This document shows, piece by piece, positions 51,201 through 60,761 of a stretch of 64,000 bases of DNA; position 1 is the first letter of the stretch; every line of letters starts with the position of its first letter. Below the pieces are notes generated by a model that was not told where the DNA came from, did no database searches, and worked only from the letters and a program-made list of their open reading frames with translations. The DNA is taken from contig NC_033622.1 of NCBI RefSeq assembly GCF_001540865.1, forward strand, positions 5,077,539 through 5,141,538, in the 5' to 3' direction. A program made the position numbers and the translations under genes. This stretch comes from Ananas comosus (taxonomy: Eukaryota; Streptophyta; Magnoliopsida; Poales; Bromeliaceae).

Positions 51201-54200
51201 CTGGACGGCGTGGGGCAACAACGGCGCGCTCCCTGAGGCCAGAGGGAGGCGGCAATGACGCGCAGAGGCTGCTGTGGTGGCACGGAGAAGATGCGGCCCG
51301 CCTTTGCCCTAGCCGCACCGAGGGGAGCACCCATGGCCGCGGCAGCGCTCAGCCATGCTGGGTTGCCGGGGAAAGATCACCGAAGGTCCGTGCGTTGCGG
51401 GGAGAGGCCCGAGAAGGAGCCAGGTCCAAAGAGGGAGTAAAAAAGAAGGGAGAGATCATGAGAGAAAAGAGAGAGAAAGAGAGAGGAAGACATGCAGAGG
51501 GAGAGCCTTCTCTACCGATCGGAGGAGCACCGGCAGCGGGCGACGCGCCGGCGGTGACCATAGGGGTGACGGCAGGGAAAGGTTAGGGTTACGGCTTCAT
51601 CTTCACCTATATACATATATACATATATAAAAGATGGAGGATTTGCAGAAAAGTCCTCCTAACGCCACAGAATTTTACACCCAACCCTTACCTGTCACGC
51701 CCCGAGACCGCTCCCAATTTGGTCCGGTTCGGGCACGCCGACAGACCGCCGAACGGACAGAGTTTCCCCTGTACGTCCTAGGCGTCGCAACAAGTACAAT
51801 ACAAAGGTTCCAACCAGGAACAGTACTCAGCAAACAGAATTGCATCAGGAAGGTATCAATCAACATAAACACATCCTATGATATTACATCCATTCATTTT
51901 ACATCACAATTCCATTACATTCAACTTCCAATACAATTAAGTTATTACAACATTTATTGATTACAATTTGATACATTTGCTTGCTTTCATTTTCTATACC
52001 CCTAAGCTACGTCGACGGGGTACTGCTAGCTCTGGTCTCTGGGGGTAGGGCGCTATCTATGGAGCTACGCCCTTGCCTCGCGCCGCCGCGCCGCTCACGT
52101 GCGAACCTGTAAAACCCCAAAACAACGTGGGGTGAGAACCAACTCCATGGTTCCCAGTGGGTACGGCCACCCAAGGGAGGAGCTCGACCAACAGGTCCAA
52201 GGGAGGCAAATACAAGTTAGTCCAATAAACAGATAGATATGTATATCATAAACATGCAACTAACTTTACCTTGCTTTGCCTCACAACTGCAATGATGTCA
52301 TGCTATATGCAACAGGAATATATGCAACAACTAGTAGAATTATTGATTCTACAATCAATCTCGCTAATCTTAGCTCATGTCATCCAACTCTAAGGTTTCC
52401 ACTACCTTAGGTTATCACATTTACCACTAGCCCTCAAGGTTCTATCTACCTTATTCCAGCTAGCCACCCGACTCGGCCTCGAGTCAATCAACAGCGGATA
52501 ATCCGCGCTCTGCCCGGCTCGAGGTGAAGGATCCTGTCGCATGCACCTCAGCCTGCAAGCCAAGAACCACATCGCCCAACGGTCCGCCCGAAGGTCCGTG
52601 CACCGTGGTCAGGGATCCGCTAGTGGGAGAGGAAACATAGCCGCGTACACCCATAGCCAAGATCCCCGATAGGGAGAGGAACATGCCGTACACCCTAGCG
52701 CTCTTTGTTCTTGCTTAGTCATAATCCTCAAAGTTCTTTCCGGTGGGAGAGGAACATCGCCGCATACACCCGCGGTCCAAGAACTATTGAGTTCACAAGT
52801 ACTGGGATTCCGGAATCGACTTCACAAGTCAAGGGTCCATATCCAACCCTATACTATTGACCTATCTAGGTCCAATGCACTTTCCACCCTAGGTCCAACT
52901 GACTCTAGGTCTAATGCCTCAATTTCACAACCTAGGTTTACCTTAACTCTAGGTTCAGTTCTCAACCTATGTTCTTTAACACTAGGTTAGATGCCACACA
53001 CCTAGATCCCGACTCTAGGTTCATACTCAACCTATGTTCTTTAACACTAGGTTAGATGCCACTCGTTATTTATCCTAGGTTCAACAACACTAGGTTCAAT
53101 GTCATCTATGTTCGACCTATGTTTATTAACACTAGGTTAATGCCACTCGATCTACTTGATATCCTATTTGTCATATCGAGTCCATATGCACATGCATCTT
53201 ATCTAACATGCTCACATGATGTTACATGCACCTAGCATACATTCCAATGCACACATACATATCACTTGCATTATCACTAGCATGTATTCTATATCATATC
53301 ATTTTACATGGATCTACTTAGCATTTGCATCATATTATTAACATGCATTATTTACATTTATATGCATCATCTATATGCCTCATTTACATTCATATGCATC
53401 AACGTGGATTCTTAATCATCTTAGACATAAAGGGCGACCTAGTCGCTTCGGTAAACACAACCCACCTTAACTCGCGTTCCGATTGCTCGTCGACACTTGC
53501 AATCGGCCTCCCGCGGCACTCGGCACCCGTTTGGGCCCGATCTCACAGTTGCTCTCCAAGAGCGCGTCGCTTCGCCGTTTCAAGTGCTAACGATCTTCGC
53601 CTCGCCGTTACGATGCTCGGGACCCGATTTCACGATTTATGGACGTCGCCTCGGCCCTCCAGGCGGAAACGAAGCTCCAAGCGTCCGTTTCTTCAATATC
53701 TTTGCAACGGCTCGTCGGATTGCCGAACCGTCTTCGCCAACTTGTTTCGTTACCTATCAATTAGGTTTACAGAGGGTTATTTGAGATCAAACCCATCTAT
53801 TTACAAAAATCCCATTTTTGAGCCCTAGTTTGCGACTACGGCAAAATATCCCAAATCGATCTCCGATTCATGCATTAATCTACTCATAAGCATGCTAGGA
53901 TTCCATCTAAACCATTCTTAGAGTGTATTAACCAAACCCTAAGAAATCACCATTAAAGAGCTTCCAAGAAGCTTACCTCCTAAAGCCTCTCCAAGCACAA
54001 GGAAGGAATGAAGAAGATGGAAAGCTCTTCCTCTTCTTCTTCTTCTTCTTCTTCTTCCTCTTCTCCTTCTTCTTCTTCTTCTTCTCTTCTATTTCGTTTA
54101 GAGAGAGAGAGGGACACGGTTGGGGTGAGGGAGAAGAGAGAAATGGGCTAAAACCCACTTCTATACACTCTAATAAGTGCAAAATTGCACTTAAGCCCCT

Positions 54201-57200
54201 CAACAAGCCTCTTCTTGCAACAGCCCGAACTGGGCATTTTCGGGGTTCGGGGACCGGTCTCTACATGAGGGACCGGTCTCTGAGAGACCGGTCTCTCTAC
54301 CTGGGACCGGTCCCAGAGAGACCTCCAGCCCAGACTTAGCCAATTTTCAGCTTCGTCCGTTTTCACTCCGTTTTCGCCCGTTTTCGTTCGCTTGACCTCC
54401 GATTCGTCTCAAATCGAACCGAGATTCTCCAAACATGCTTTCAAACATGTTTTCATCATCTTTCCATCCTCGCTAATGCCGGATTTAGCTCACGGCCCAA
54501 TTTAGCCTTTCGGGTTCCGTTTCCGCGCCTACGCGCACCGAAACGCTCGATAGCTCCCGAACTTCACCGAACTTCACCGGAACCATTCAAATAGCTCTCC
54601 AATCGAATGTACACCATAACTTAATAGTTTTAGAAGTCCGGTACCTTACATTACCAGTGTAAGATATTTTCGCTCAAACTTTCTTGTGCACTTTGATACC
54701 CGAAAAACTGCGTTTCAGTCTGAAAAGCCTCTCGATCGCAAAACTCTCTAACGACATCATCTCAATGCCATTTCGCACAGATAAATTCGAATTTCGCAAA
54801 ATTTGAGACATAAGGTCCTCTCTGAGCCTACTTTCATGTAGAACCTTCCACTCACCAAAATTGTGGAATTTCTCACCAAAAATGATAGCCCTTTTGCAAG
54901 GTGTTCCATTTTCACACTTTGCAAAAACTTGCAGTTTAGCCCTCCAATCTGAGAGTTTCATACTGAAAACTCACAACTGCATGTAAAAAACCCAGTGGCA
55001 CCATCCCATGAACTTTCACACAAAACGGAGCACCAAAGAATTCTAAAAAGCAAAAACATCGAGTAGAGAAATGCCAATATACGATAAAAGCAGATTTTCT
55101 CGCAAACTATGGATCAAATGTAAAATTGAACAATGCCATCACCTCTGGCATAGCCGAACCATCGAAAATGACCTATTGGATCGTCCGAAACGGAGTCCGA
55201 ATCACATCCGAAGGCATCCTCAAACCGAAGCTTCAAAATAAATCCTAGGTTACTATTCACTTAAGTGAATAGTACCCAACACCTTACGCCTCAAATAAAA
55301 ACTCGTTTATCCCCAGAATTAAACCAGAAATTCCAACATTAAAATACATGTACAACGCCACTGAAAAGCACCAAAATACACCATGAAAATTTCAGTCCTC
55401 ACAATTAGAACTTTAGCTTATTTTCTAATAGATACAGTTTGGACAATGAAAAAATTTAGAAAATTTGCAACTAGCTACAGGCATCAAGTGTAAAATTATT
55501 TTGTCATTTGTTAATTGGTATAGTACAATATTTGAATTTTGTAGCCACTACGTGTTACTTTTCACCATGAGTTTATCAAATAGGTTTCCTTGTTGTGATG
55601 TTATGCAAGCATAAGGTCCTCAAACCTTTATATTTGAGGCGAGTCTATCACATGTCTGACCAAGTTTCTAAGTTGAGGTGCTACATCAAACAATTAATGC
55701 GTAATTATTATGTGGTCGATAGTGACTCATAGTTTTCCTAACCTTATTTGGTTTCACTGATTATGGGTATTTGTACCGTTTATTTGTGACATTTCAAGGT
55801 ACGAGGACATGTACTGCAATTTCAGCTTAGGGTTTTCTAAGAGGCAACTATCTTTTGTACTCCATTTTTATAAAATAGTAAAATCTTTCCTCTAGCTTCA
55901 CCTATGGATGAAAGTGGTGAAGCTGAACCAAGTAAATTGCTTGTGATCTCTATTTTCTTCTCTCTTCTTGGTTATCTTTGGTGTTCGCATACAACAAACT
56001 CTGTTTTCTTTGCTAGAGTAGTTCATGTGCAATGTAATGGAGAACTCGATTGATCCGCTTGGAGACTCAGAGCTCAAGCAAATAATAAATCAAGATATTT
56101 TTATCTTTCCGCAGTAAGCTAATGTGCCAATCAAAGTTTAGCTAACATTATCAAGCATCATCATGTCAATAGAAGAAGACTTCTAAGCTTCAAAATACTC
56201 TCATTATTTAAGCAAAAACTATACTAGATTTTTTTTTTTTTAATGAAACTTTTCCTTGCAGCTTTTCCACGCACCGCCATTTCATAGTTGAAATCTAGAA
56301 ACTGCCACCTATGTTTCCCACTGTAACTTTTATTTACGACGTTCTGTTGTTAGTAGATTCAAATAAGCTCTATGGGTAATCAAAGAGAGGTTTTCTTTCC
56401 TTAGAAATGGAGAGATGCTGCATGAAGCAGGCACTCACAAAGGAGGATTGCTGGAGATTTAAGATGTGGATCAGGCTCCAAAATTTGCTTATTCATGTAC
56501 CTTTAGCAGTAAATCAATTGATAACTACATGTAAACCTCTTCTACTCAAATTGATTGGTTCTCCTAAACAAATATCTGGTTTTTAGCAAACAGATTTTCC
56601 ATGAAAACATTATGGTTCTCTCTAATTTTCCTTTAAACAGAGAGCCCTACGAATTATTTATTTATTGGTTTTCCTACAGACAGCTAGACGTGTAATATCT
56701 ACTGCTCAAACACATTAATAGGAACGTAAGAGAGTTAAAAGCTACATTTGTAAACCAATATACCAGCTCCAAAGAAAAACAAGTTATATAATATTATTAA
56801 TTAGCATTTTTTGTTATCTCACAGTAGTTAGAAAATTGAGATATCAAGATAGAATCATAGAAACAAGGTGCTACAAGTTTTTACTTCTATTTGCTATAAT
56901 ATATATAGATATTATCCCCAAAAAAAAAGGAAAACAATTACCTGTTTCCCTCACAAACCATCGCAACTTCTCAGATTTGACGTAAGAACCATACTCTTTT
57001 CCCTTGTCTTCTATCCTCTGGAAGTGGCCAAAGAACAAGACATTCATAATTTAACTATCCAAAAGCTTCTCTATTATTCAAAAAGCTGGAAAAATATATG
57101 CATAGATCACTATAAAGCAGCTAGATCCAAAATGAGATGAGATAGTGTTAATCTACTTTCTATTTTAGTAATACTAAAGCAGGATTCAATGGGAATATGT

Positions 57201-60200
57201 TGATTTGAGGAATACACTTTAAACGAACTTCCTAACACTCCATAGTGCCTGTTCCTGCATCCTCCTAAACTCAAAAGATCAGCCTTTAAGTTCTACCTTA
57301 GGAAAACTGAATACTTTCCAGCTGAAATTTCTAATTACTTGTCTTCATTTGCATTCCACAATAAGTCTTTATTTCATTCAACAAGAAAGGATCAACACCA
57401 ATTTAAAGACCTTAATTGTTGGAATACCTCCTCTTATATCTGAAATTTTGACAATGAAGGAGCAAAGCATTATCTTTGCTAAATATTACGGAAAAACCAA
57501 GACATCCCTTATTCTCTTTGTACCAATATTTAGGGGCAGATCATTTTGAATTGTGAGCCGTCAACAGAATGTTTACAGTCTTCAACTTTGTGGTCTTCCT
57601 ACAGTTTAAATTTGTAAGATAGAGAAAGAAGCTTAGATGTTCTAACTTGTGCAATCTTTTCCCTGTAAGAGGTTTGTAAATCTTCACAGTGATTCTTATT
57701 TGTATCCTCTTGATCATCCGGATATTGGATACCAATTTCATTATCAGATACATTACATTACAAATGTGCGAAACATATACTGTTCTATTTATTTTTCTTA
57801 GTTAGAAATATTATGGCATTATAAACAAAACGGGTTCATGTATTGATGCATAGTTTTATTTACACTGAAACAACTCCATCAATTATCCTAAAACTCCAGT
57901 ATTAATGCGTATTTTCTTAATGACCCTTAAACCGTAAGGATAACTGTGGCATTTTTTTTTTTCCATACATTTTTACTATGGAACAAGTAAGAGAGCCACC
58001 ATTTTAGTATGTGAGCATCATGTAAATGAGTTAACCACATTAAAAAGAAAGGATCAATAAGATTAAGCAATTAAATCAGTATGTGTATTTAACAAACGAC
58101 ATGATTGTTACTTGCTCAATTTAAATGAAAATCGATCACAAATCATTACAGCAGCTGAAAAGGAATCAGGGAAGTGCTAAAATCTAGTCTACAGAAAGAT
58201 AAAGTGCAGAAAGCTCAAATTAACTAGATTGCAAAATCAATTATATTAGATTGCACACCTCCTTAAGTGGCATTTCTTTTCTTCTACGAGAAAGTACAAC
58301 AGAGACATCAGAAAAAGTGAATTAACAAGCAATAGCATGTTAAAAACTATAAAAGTTGTATACCAGCAATATTCAAATAACATTTTGTGCCACTTAATAA
58401 CAACCTTACTCCACCAAGAATTGAAAAGGCATCACCCTAGAATTAAAAAAAAAAAAATCTCAAATCAAAGAAGAAAAGATTTACTGGAAAATGCATCACC
58501 CATTACCGGTGAAATGCCAATGAGGCAGATCAAGAAACCAAATCCCATGGCTTGTTCGGTATTGTTGTCTTTCAAATCAAACTTTATATGAAAGAGTGCA
58601 GGATTGGATGGTGGATTGCCTGCAAATCTTGCACCCAAGGCCTTTCTATGGCAAGGAAAAATAAAAACTTAAAGGCAACTTTGCTTAACTTACTGTGATT
58701 TTTTTTGAAAAAGTTGTCATCCCTCATTGGGTTGATATGCATTGCAAGTGTTGAGACATTTTATAATTAAATATGAAAATATTAATTTTTATCTTTGATG
58801 ACCTATGCATTCATGGTGGAGATGCAAGTGAAGTTACAACTCTTCATGTGAACTATGAATCTTGCATTTCTAAATCTCGTAACCTATATACATTCACTCT
58901 CTATAACTCCTAGTATCTAAATTTGAACCTACATAAGCTGTAATCTATAGTTTTAATTTCTTGTAACCTATAGACTTATGAAGCTTATACATAGAGAGCT
59001 TCTCCACTCTTTTGGACACACACCAGCACAACTTACATGCTATTTTTTCTATCTCTATATTCTTTTACATTTGAGATAGAAACGAAAGAAAGGTACTTGT
59101 TTTTTTGTGTTGCTTTAGGCTCATCCATTTGTGTAGAGTTGGTGAAGCCTCACGACAAGGGTCGAGCCGTTGAATCCGGAGATAACAAGCCAATATTCTG
59201 TTTGCATCGATTGGATAGCTTTACCAACCGCAGAAGTTCTAAATCTTCTTAAAAAGAGTGAGATTTTTGTACCTCGGGTTAGGGCATGTTTGGTTACTCG
59301 AAAGTGAGCCAAGTGGAAAAAGTCACTTTTATAAAAGTGACTTTTCAGTTCGATTGTTTGGTTGCTATAAAGTAAAAAATTAAAACTATAATTTTTTATT
59401 TTTTTATTATTATTATTATTATATATAAAGAGGTAAAAATATAAACAAACGACTTATACTTGCAATTTAAATTAAAAATTTAAATTTAAATTCTAGAATT
59501 CAACTTTAAATAAAAATAAAATTTTAAAATTTAAATTTAAATATAAAGTCATAAATTTGAATTTAAAATTTTATGTTGAATTTTAATTCACAAATAAAAT
59601 TCAAAATGTGATCATAATTTTAATTCAAATTTAAAGTGAAATTAAACTTTAAAAGTAAAATTAAATATTAAAGTTAAGACCAAATATAATCTCTTAGCTA
59701 AGCTCTCCACTTTCGGTAACTTACGAGTCTTTTGAGCCGAAGTCAAAAAAGTGAGATTTAGTTATAACTTACTTTATCAGCCCACTTTCGTAAAATGACT
59801 TTTATATTCACTTTCGTAAACCAAACAATCGAGAAGACGTCACTTTCTAAAAGTATCAGTTTCGATACATCACTTTCGGCGAACCAAACATGCCCTTAGA
59901 TTGATTCATCGATACTTTTTATTTTTCATTTTTTCAGTCCAATCTCTATTTTTGTATATTTACACTAGCAGCTAAGTAAACAAACTACGATAAAAATAAA
60001 AAAATAAAAAAAAAGAAATTAAGGAGTTCATCCAGCAGCAAAACTAATTACATAGAGCTTATGTTTACAAAAATAGAAATAAGACAACAATACAAAACAC
60101 GTACATAGAGCATCTGGCCGACGTTGCCGTCCTCCGCCGGCGATTCCGGGAGCTGGATGGCGCTCCGGCTGGAGGGGTTGTCTGTCACGAAGCCGAAGGG

Positions 60201-60377
60201 ATTGAAGGCCGGCCGGCCGTCGTCCTTCGCTGGTTTACCGTCGCTCTTCTCGCTGCTGCTGCTCTTACAGACCACTGTTGGCCTTCTCCTCGGCTTCGTC
60301 CAGTCATTAGAGTGAGCGAAGAGGAGTGGAGAAGGAGAAGAGACGGAGGGGAAGAAGAGAAGAGAGGCGCTCATCAT
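27195..60377 (-). CDS. Chloroplast-type alpha/beta-hydrolase, 11 exons, 33 kb
   Basis: Exons, minus strand in order: 60377-60105, 57017-56942, 46195-46110, 45183-45090, 45014-44938, 44775-44648, 44145-44074, 33958-33888, 32970-32895, 27517-27374, 27234-27195. They sum to 1137 bases: 378 residues and TAG. All ten introns are GT...AG and all phases join. Residues 1-37 look like a plastid transit peptide (Ser-rich, ending RRPTVVCK). The hydrolase fold spans about 117-378: HGAPTQS (130-136, oxyanion loop), PDWIGFGFSDKP (156-167), DVYRLPYL in the cap, Asp331 in WGVSDKYLP and His360 in GAGHMPQEDW. The sequence fits the plant haloalkane-dehalogenase-like group (I believe Arabidopsis AT1G52510 and AT4G12830). 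The substrate is unknown. The usual nucleophile position is Gly203. In-frame ATGs at 60530 and 60491 could give a longer N-terminus. Confidence 0.93.
27374..27517 (-). CDS. Hydrolase exon 10 (catalytic Asp and His)
   Basis: 144 bases, WGKPILIAWGVSDKYLP... to ...IEGAGHMPQED. Acceptor TACTGCAG, donor GTAACT. Contains Asp331 and His360. Confidence 0.96.
28445..28830. mobile_element. MITE with long inverted ends and 9-bp duplication (MULE-type), intron 9
   Basis: Begins GGGTAAACTTCAAATACC and ends GGTATTTGAAGTTTTTCC. Inverted similarity continues inward for most of the 386 bases (phrases such as TTTTAGTATCCTAT recur in both arms). An exact 9-bp duplication, TAAATTGTA, lies at 28436-28444 and 28831-28839. 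A 9-bp duplication points to the Mutator superfamily. No coding capacity. Confidence 0.88.
28840..29639. other. Intron 9 sequence, nothing recognised
   Basis: AT-rich intronic DNA. A repeated theme 'ctctagtgctctcgatcctccagat' occurs at 29170-29240, but no element could be defined. Confidence 0.4.
29640..30115. mobile_element. Decayed long-LTR fragment in intron 9
   Basis: The phrase CCAAGTGGTGTAGAGC (29659) and what follows resemble the inner part of the family-B LTR near 63970 (CCTAGTGGTGTATTTC). The rest is degraded, and termini are lost. Confidence 0.4.
30116..30165. mobile_element. Fragment of the hAT-like MITE family
   Basis: The sequence ACGAACATGAGCTAGCTCAC followed by GGATTGCCAACCCTA matches the right end of the MITE at 1614-2206. 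Only about 50 bases remain. Confidence 0.55.
30166..31165. other. Intron 9 sequence, nothing recognised
   Basis: No motif, repeat pair or exon was recognised. Confidence 0.4.
31166..32135. mobile_element. AT-rich MITE-like element in intron 9
   Basis: The left edge GGGTGTTTGACCTAGCGATC and the reverse complement of the right edge (GGGCCCGTTTGGCCTACATT) are similar, as are the next stretches around AAAAGTGATTTT. The middle, 31370-31950, is made of words such as AAATTTTAAATTTTAA on a roughly 10-base rhythm. The target duplication is unclear, so the superfamily is not assigned. Confidence 0.5.
32895..32970 (-). CDS. Hydrolase exon 9
   Basis: 76 bases, LLEAARKANFKDVLSRITAG then FSSS. Acceptor GACTACAG, donor GTAAAT. 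Confidence 0.94.
33888..33958 (-). CDS. Hydrolase exon 8
   Basis: 71 bases, YVLKLEKADVYRLPYLASSG then PGF. Acceptor CTTGATAG, donor GTTTGT. Separated from exon 7 by 10.1 kb of repeats. Confidence 0.93.
34504..37839. mobile_element. Family-A long LTR, inverse orientation (intron 7)
   Basis: Begins TGTGAGGACTGAAAT and ends GGGCCGTGACA, the reverse complement of the TGTCAC...CTCACA form. The segment TATTCACTTAAGTGAATAGT (34639-34658) and the GC-rich block at 35400-35900 occur in the same order as in other copies. A TATA-like stretch with leader sequence at 35340-35400 reads away from the TGTGAGG end. No internal domain adjoins it. Target duplication not clear. Confidence 0.8.
38367..42622. mobile_element. 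Family-A long LTR (intron 7), solo
   Basis: Starts TGTCATACCCCGGGG and ends TCTCAGTCCTCACA over 4256 bases. Flanks are GCTAA and GCTGA, a 4/5 match to a 5-bp duplication. It contains TATTCACTTAAGTGAAAAGT near the end and the GC-rich block at 41470-42080, followed on the plus strand by GGGTTAGGGTTAGGG and a minus-strand TATA-like sequence at 42120. It has no pol. It lies in inverse orientation to the copy 528 bases upstream. Confidence 0.85.
42981..43652. mobile_element. hAT-like MITE rich in GAGGCGC/GCGCCTC (intron 7)
   Basis: The left end CATTGTTTGAAAAGGCG and the reverse complement of the right end (TAGTGTTTGAAAAGACG) match. Both arms consist of repeated GCCTC/GAGGC words. The centre includes a CAGCAG-rich stretch around 43330-43440. 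Flanks are TTTCAAAC left and CTTCAAAC slightly beyond the right end, possibly a shifted 8-bp duplication. Confidence 0.65.
43653..44073. other. Intron 7, nothing recognised
   Basis: AT-rich intronic sequence without visible repeats before exon 7. Confidence 0.4.
44074..44145 (-). CDS. Hydrolase exon 7
   Basis: 72 bases, IPLYGEFTCQNAVMAERFIE then AGS. The donor is CCA|GTATGT, not the nearer GTAGCC, because only this choice keeps frame into exon 8. Confidence 0.93.
44648..44775 (-). CDS. Hydrolase exon 6 (nucleophile-elbow region)
   Basis: 128 bases, GFLVGSYGLTWALKN... to ...SSPLPGLFQKL. Acceptor TTTGTGTAG, donor GTGCAA. It starts exactly at the position where the fold usually has G-x-Nu-x-G. 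Confidence 0.94.
44938..45014 (-). CDS. Hydrolase exon 5
   Basis: 77 bases, EEFHSALDKLLDVLNITCPF then ILVSQ. Acceptor CATTGCAG, donor GTCCTC. The intron before it is only 75 bases. Confidence 0.94.
45090..45183 (-). CDS. Hydrolase exon 4
   Basis: 94 bases, MAEIGYHCFAPDWIGFGFSD then KPQPGYGFNYT. Acceptor TTGTTAG, donor GTTTGT. The D-x-x-G-x-G-x-S motif is typical of the fold. Confidence 0.95.
46110..46195 (-). CDS. Hydrolase exon 3 (oxyanion-loop exon)
   Basis: 86 bases, SVDNPRGTIVFIHGAPTQS then YSYRVVMSQ, between acceptor TTTGTAG and donor GTTAAT. Carries the HG motif at residues 130-131. Confidence 0.95.
46300..47250. mobile_element. Badly decayed long-LTR remnant (intron 2)
   Basis: The stretch AAGTGCAACTTGCCTCGGTC at 47109 and following resembles GAGTGCAGCTTGCCTTCGTC at 37351 in the inverse family-A LTR. 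Upstream sequence is too diverged to bound. Assignment is tentative. Confidence 0.4.
47251..47839 (+). mobile_element. TRIM (terminal-repeat retrotransposon in miniature), intron 2
   Basis: LTR 1 at 47251-47404 starts TGTCACATCCCAATAAT and ends GATCGTTACA. Two bases later comes TGGTATCAGAGCC (47407-47419), the initiator-Met-tRNA primer-binding site. The internal part is only about 240 bases and ends in purine-rich AACGGGGAGAGTTT, directly followed by LTR 2 from 47647. LTR 2 has an internal duplication of about 40 bases (GGTGGTTTGGGCC... twice), making it longer. No coding capacity, as expected for a TRIM. Clean flanking duplications were not seen. Confidence 0.9.
47917..51692. mobile_element. 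Family-A long LTR, 3' end missing (intron 2)
   Basis: Starts TGTCACACCCCGGGTTC. It includes the 38-bp tandem array at 48974 and a GC-rich block at 50700-51580, with a minus-strand TATA-like (ATATATG)n at 51603-51630. At 51693 a further LTR begins and no CTCACA end of this copy is visible, so it is truncated or recombined with the next. Confidence 0.75.
48974..49102. repeat. 38-bp tandem repeat in family-A LTR
   Basis: Three full units start GTCACCATATCACTRACCTA at 48974, 49012 and 49050, with a partial fourth at 49088. Unit length equals that of the array at 6393, although the unit sequence differs. Confidence 0.9.
52840..53160. repeat. Degenerate CTAGGTT-rich short repeats
   Basis: Words such as AACACTAGGTTAGATGCCAC and ACCTATGTTCTTTAACACTA recur several times with irregular spacing inside the LTR. 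Confidence 0.7.
54029..54095. repeat. (CTT)n microsatellite
   Basis: About 65 bases of CTT triplets with a few interruptions, just upstream of the minus-strand TATA-like region of this LTR. Confidence 0.9.
55404..56941. other. Intron 2, nothing recognised
   Basis: AT-rich intronic DNA between the long LTR and exon 2. No repeat pair, exon or RNA gene recognised. Confidence 0.4.
56942..57017 (-). CDS. Hydrolase exon 2
   Basis: 76 bases, reading RIEDKGKEYGSYV...RWFVRET, between acceptor CTTCCAG and donor GTAATT. Phase 0 in, phase 1 out. Confidence 0.93.
57018..59281. other. Intron 1, nothing recognised
   Basis: AT-rich intronic DNA between exon 2 and the PIF-type MITE. No exon, paired repeat or RNA gene seen. 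Confidence 0.4.
59282..59895. mobile_element. PIF/Harbinger-type (Tourist-like) MITE in intron 1
   Basis: Begins GGGCATGTTTGGTTACTCG and ends CGAACCAAACATGCCC, with TTA directly outside on both sides (59279-59281, 59896-59898). Subterminal words AAAAGTGACTTTT recur in both arms. The middle is AT-rich. The 3-bp TTA duplication plus GGGC/GGCC-type end is diagnostic of PIF/Harbinger MITEs. Non-autonomous. Confidence 0.9.
60105..60377 (-). CDS. Hydrolase exon 1 (transit peptide and linker)
   Basis: Residues 1-91, MMSASLLFFPS... to ...DGNVGQMLY, followed by donor GTACGT. The start at 60377 was chosen because it opens directly into a typical transit peptide. The frame stays open upstream to 60530. 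Confidence 0.9.
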
Positions 60378-60761
60378 TACTCCGGGTTGAATAGAGCCGT
60401 TGGGTTTGCTTGTGGAGGAGGGTAAAGGATTAATTGGGTTGGGGCCGTCGAACTCGTGGTTGGGAGTCGCCGCTGCGGCCACCACCCACATTCTAAGATG
60501 GAATTTTTTTTGCCAACTATTCTCCTCCAAATACTTTATTCTGAAAAAAAACCTATAAAAATTATATTTACAAAAATAGGCTCAAAATTGCTACGTGCGC
60601 TGCGAGATGGCAGAGGAAGATAGAAGCGGTGAACCAAATACCACTTTCAAGTGAAGGCAGTAAATAGCTCACCGCTTTCATAAAATTGTATCAAACCCAC
60701 GAAGACGGTGAATGTATGCTACCCACTTTTAACCAGTAATTTTTAATAGATTTTTATAAAA
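60378..60761 (-). promoter_or_regulatory. Probable 5' leader and proximal promoter of the hydrolase gene
   Basis: A minus-strand TATA-like stretch, TATAATTTTTATAG, lies at 60566-60553. If used, the transcript would begin near 60525 and the leader would contain in-frame ATGs at about 60491, before the transit-peptide ATG at 60377. The MULE-type element at 60762 sits some 200 bases upstream of this TATA. Confidence 0.4.

Larger units (their letters stand above)
51693..55403. mobile_element. Family-A long LTR (intron 2)
   Basis: Starts TGTCACGCCCCGAGACCG and ends TTTCAGTCCTCACA over 3711 bases. Contains degenerate CTAGGTT-rich repeats at 52840-53160, a (CTT)n run at 54029-54095 and TATTCACTTAAGTGAATAGT near the end. 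Its flanks TTACC and ATTAG do not match, consistent with unequal recombination with the copy directly upstream. No pol. Confidence 0.8.
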
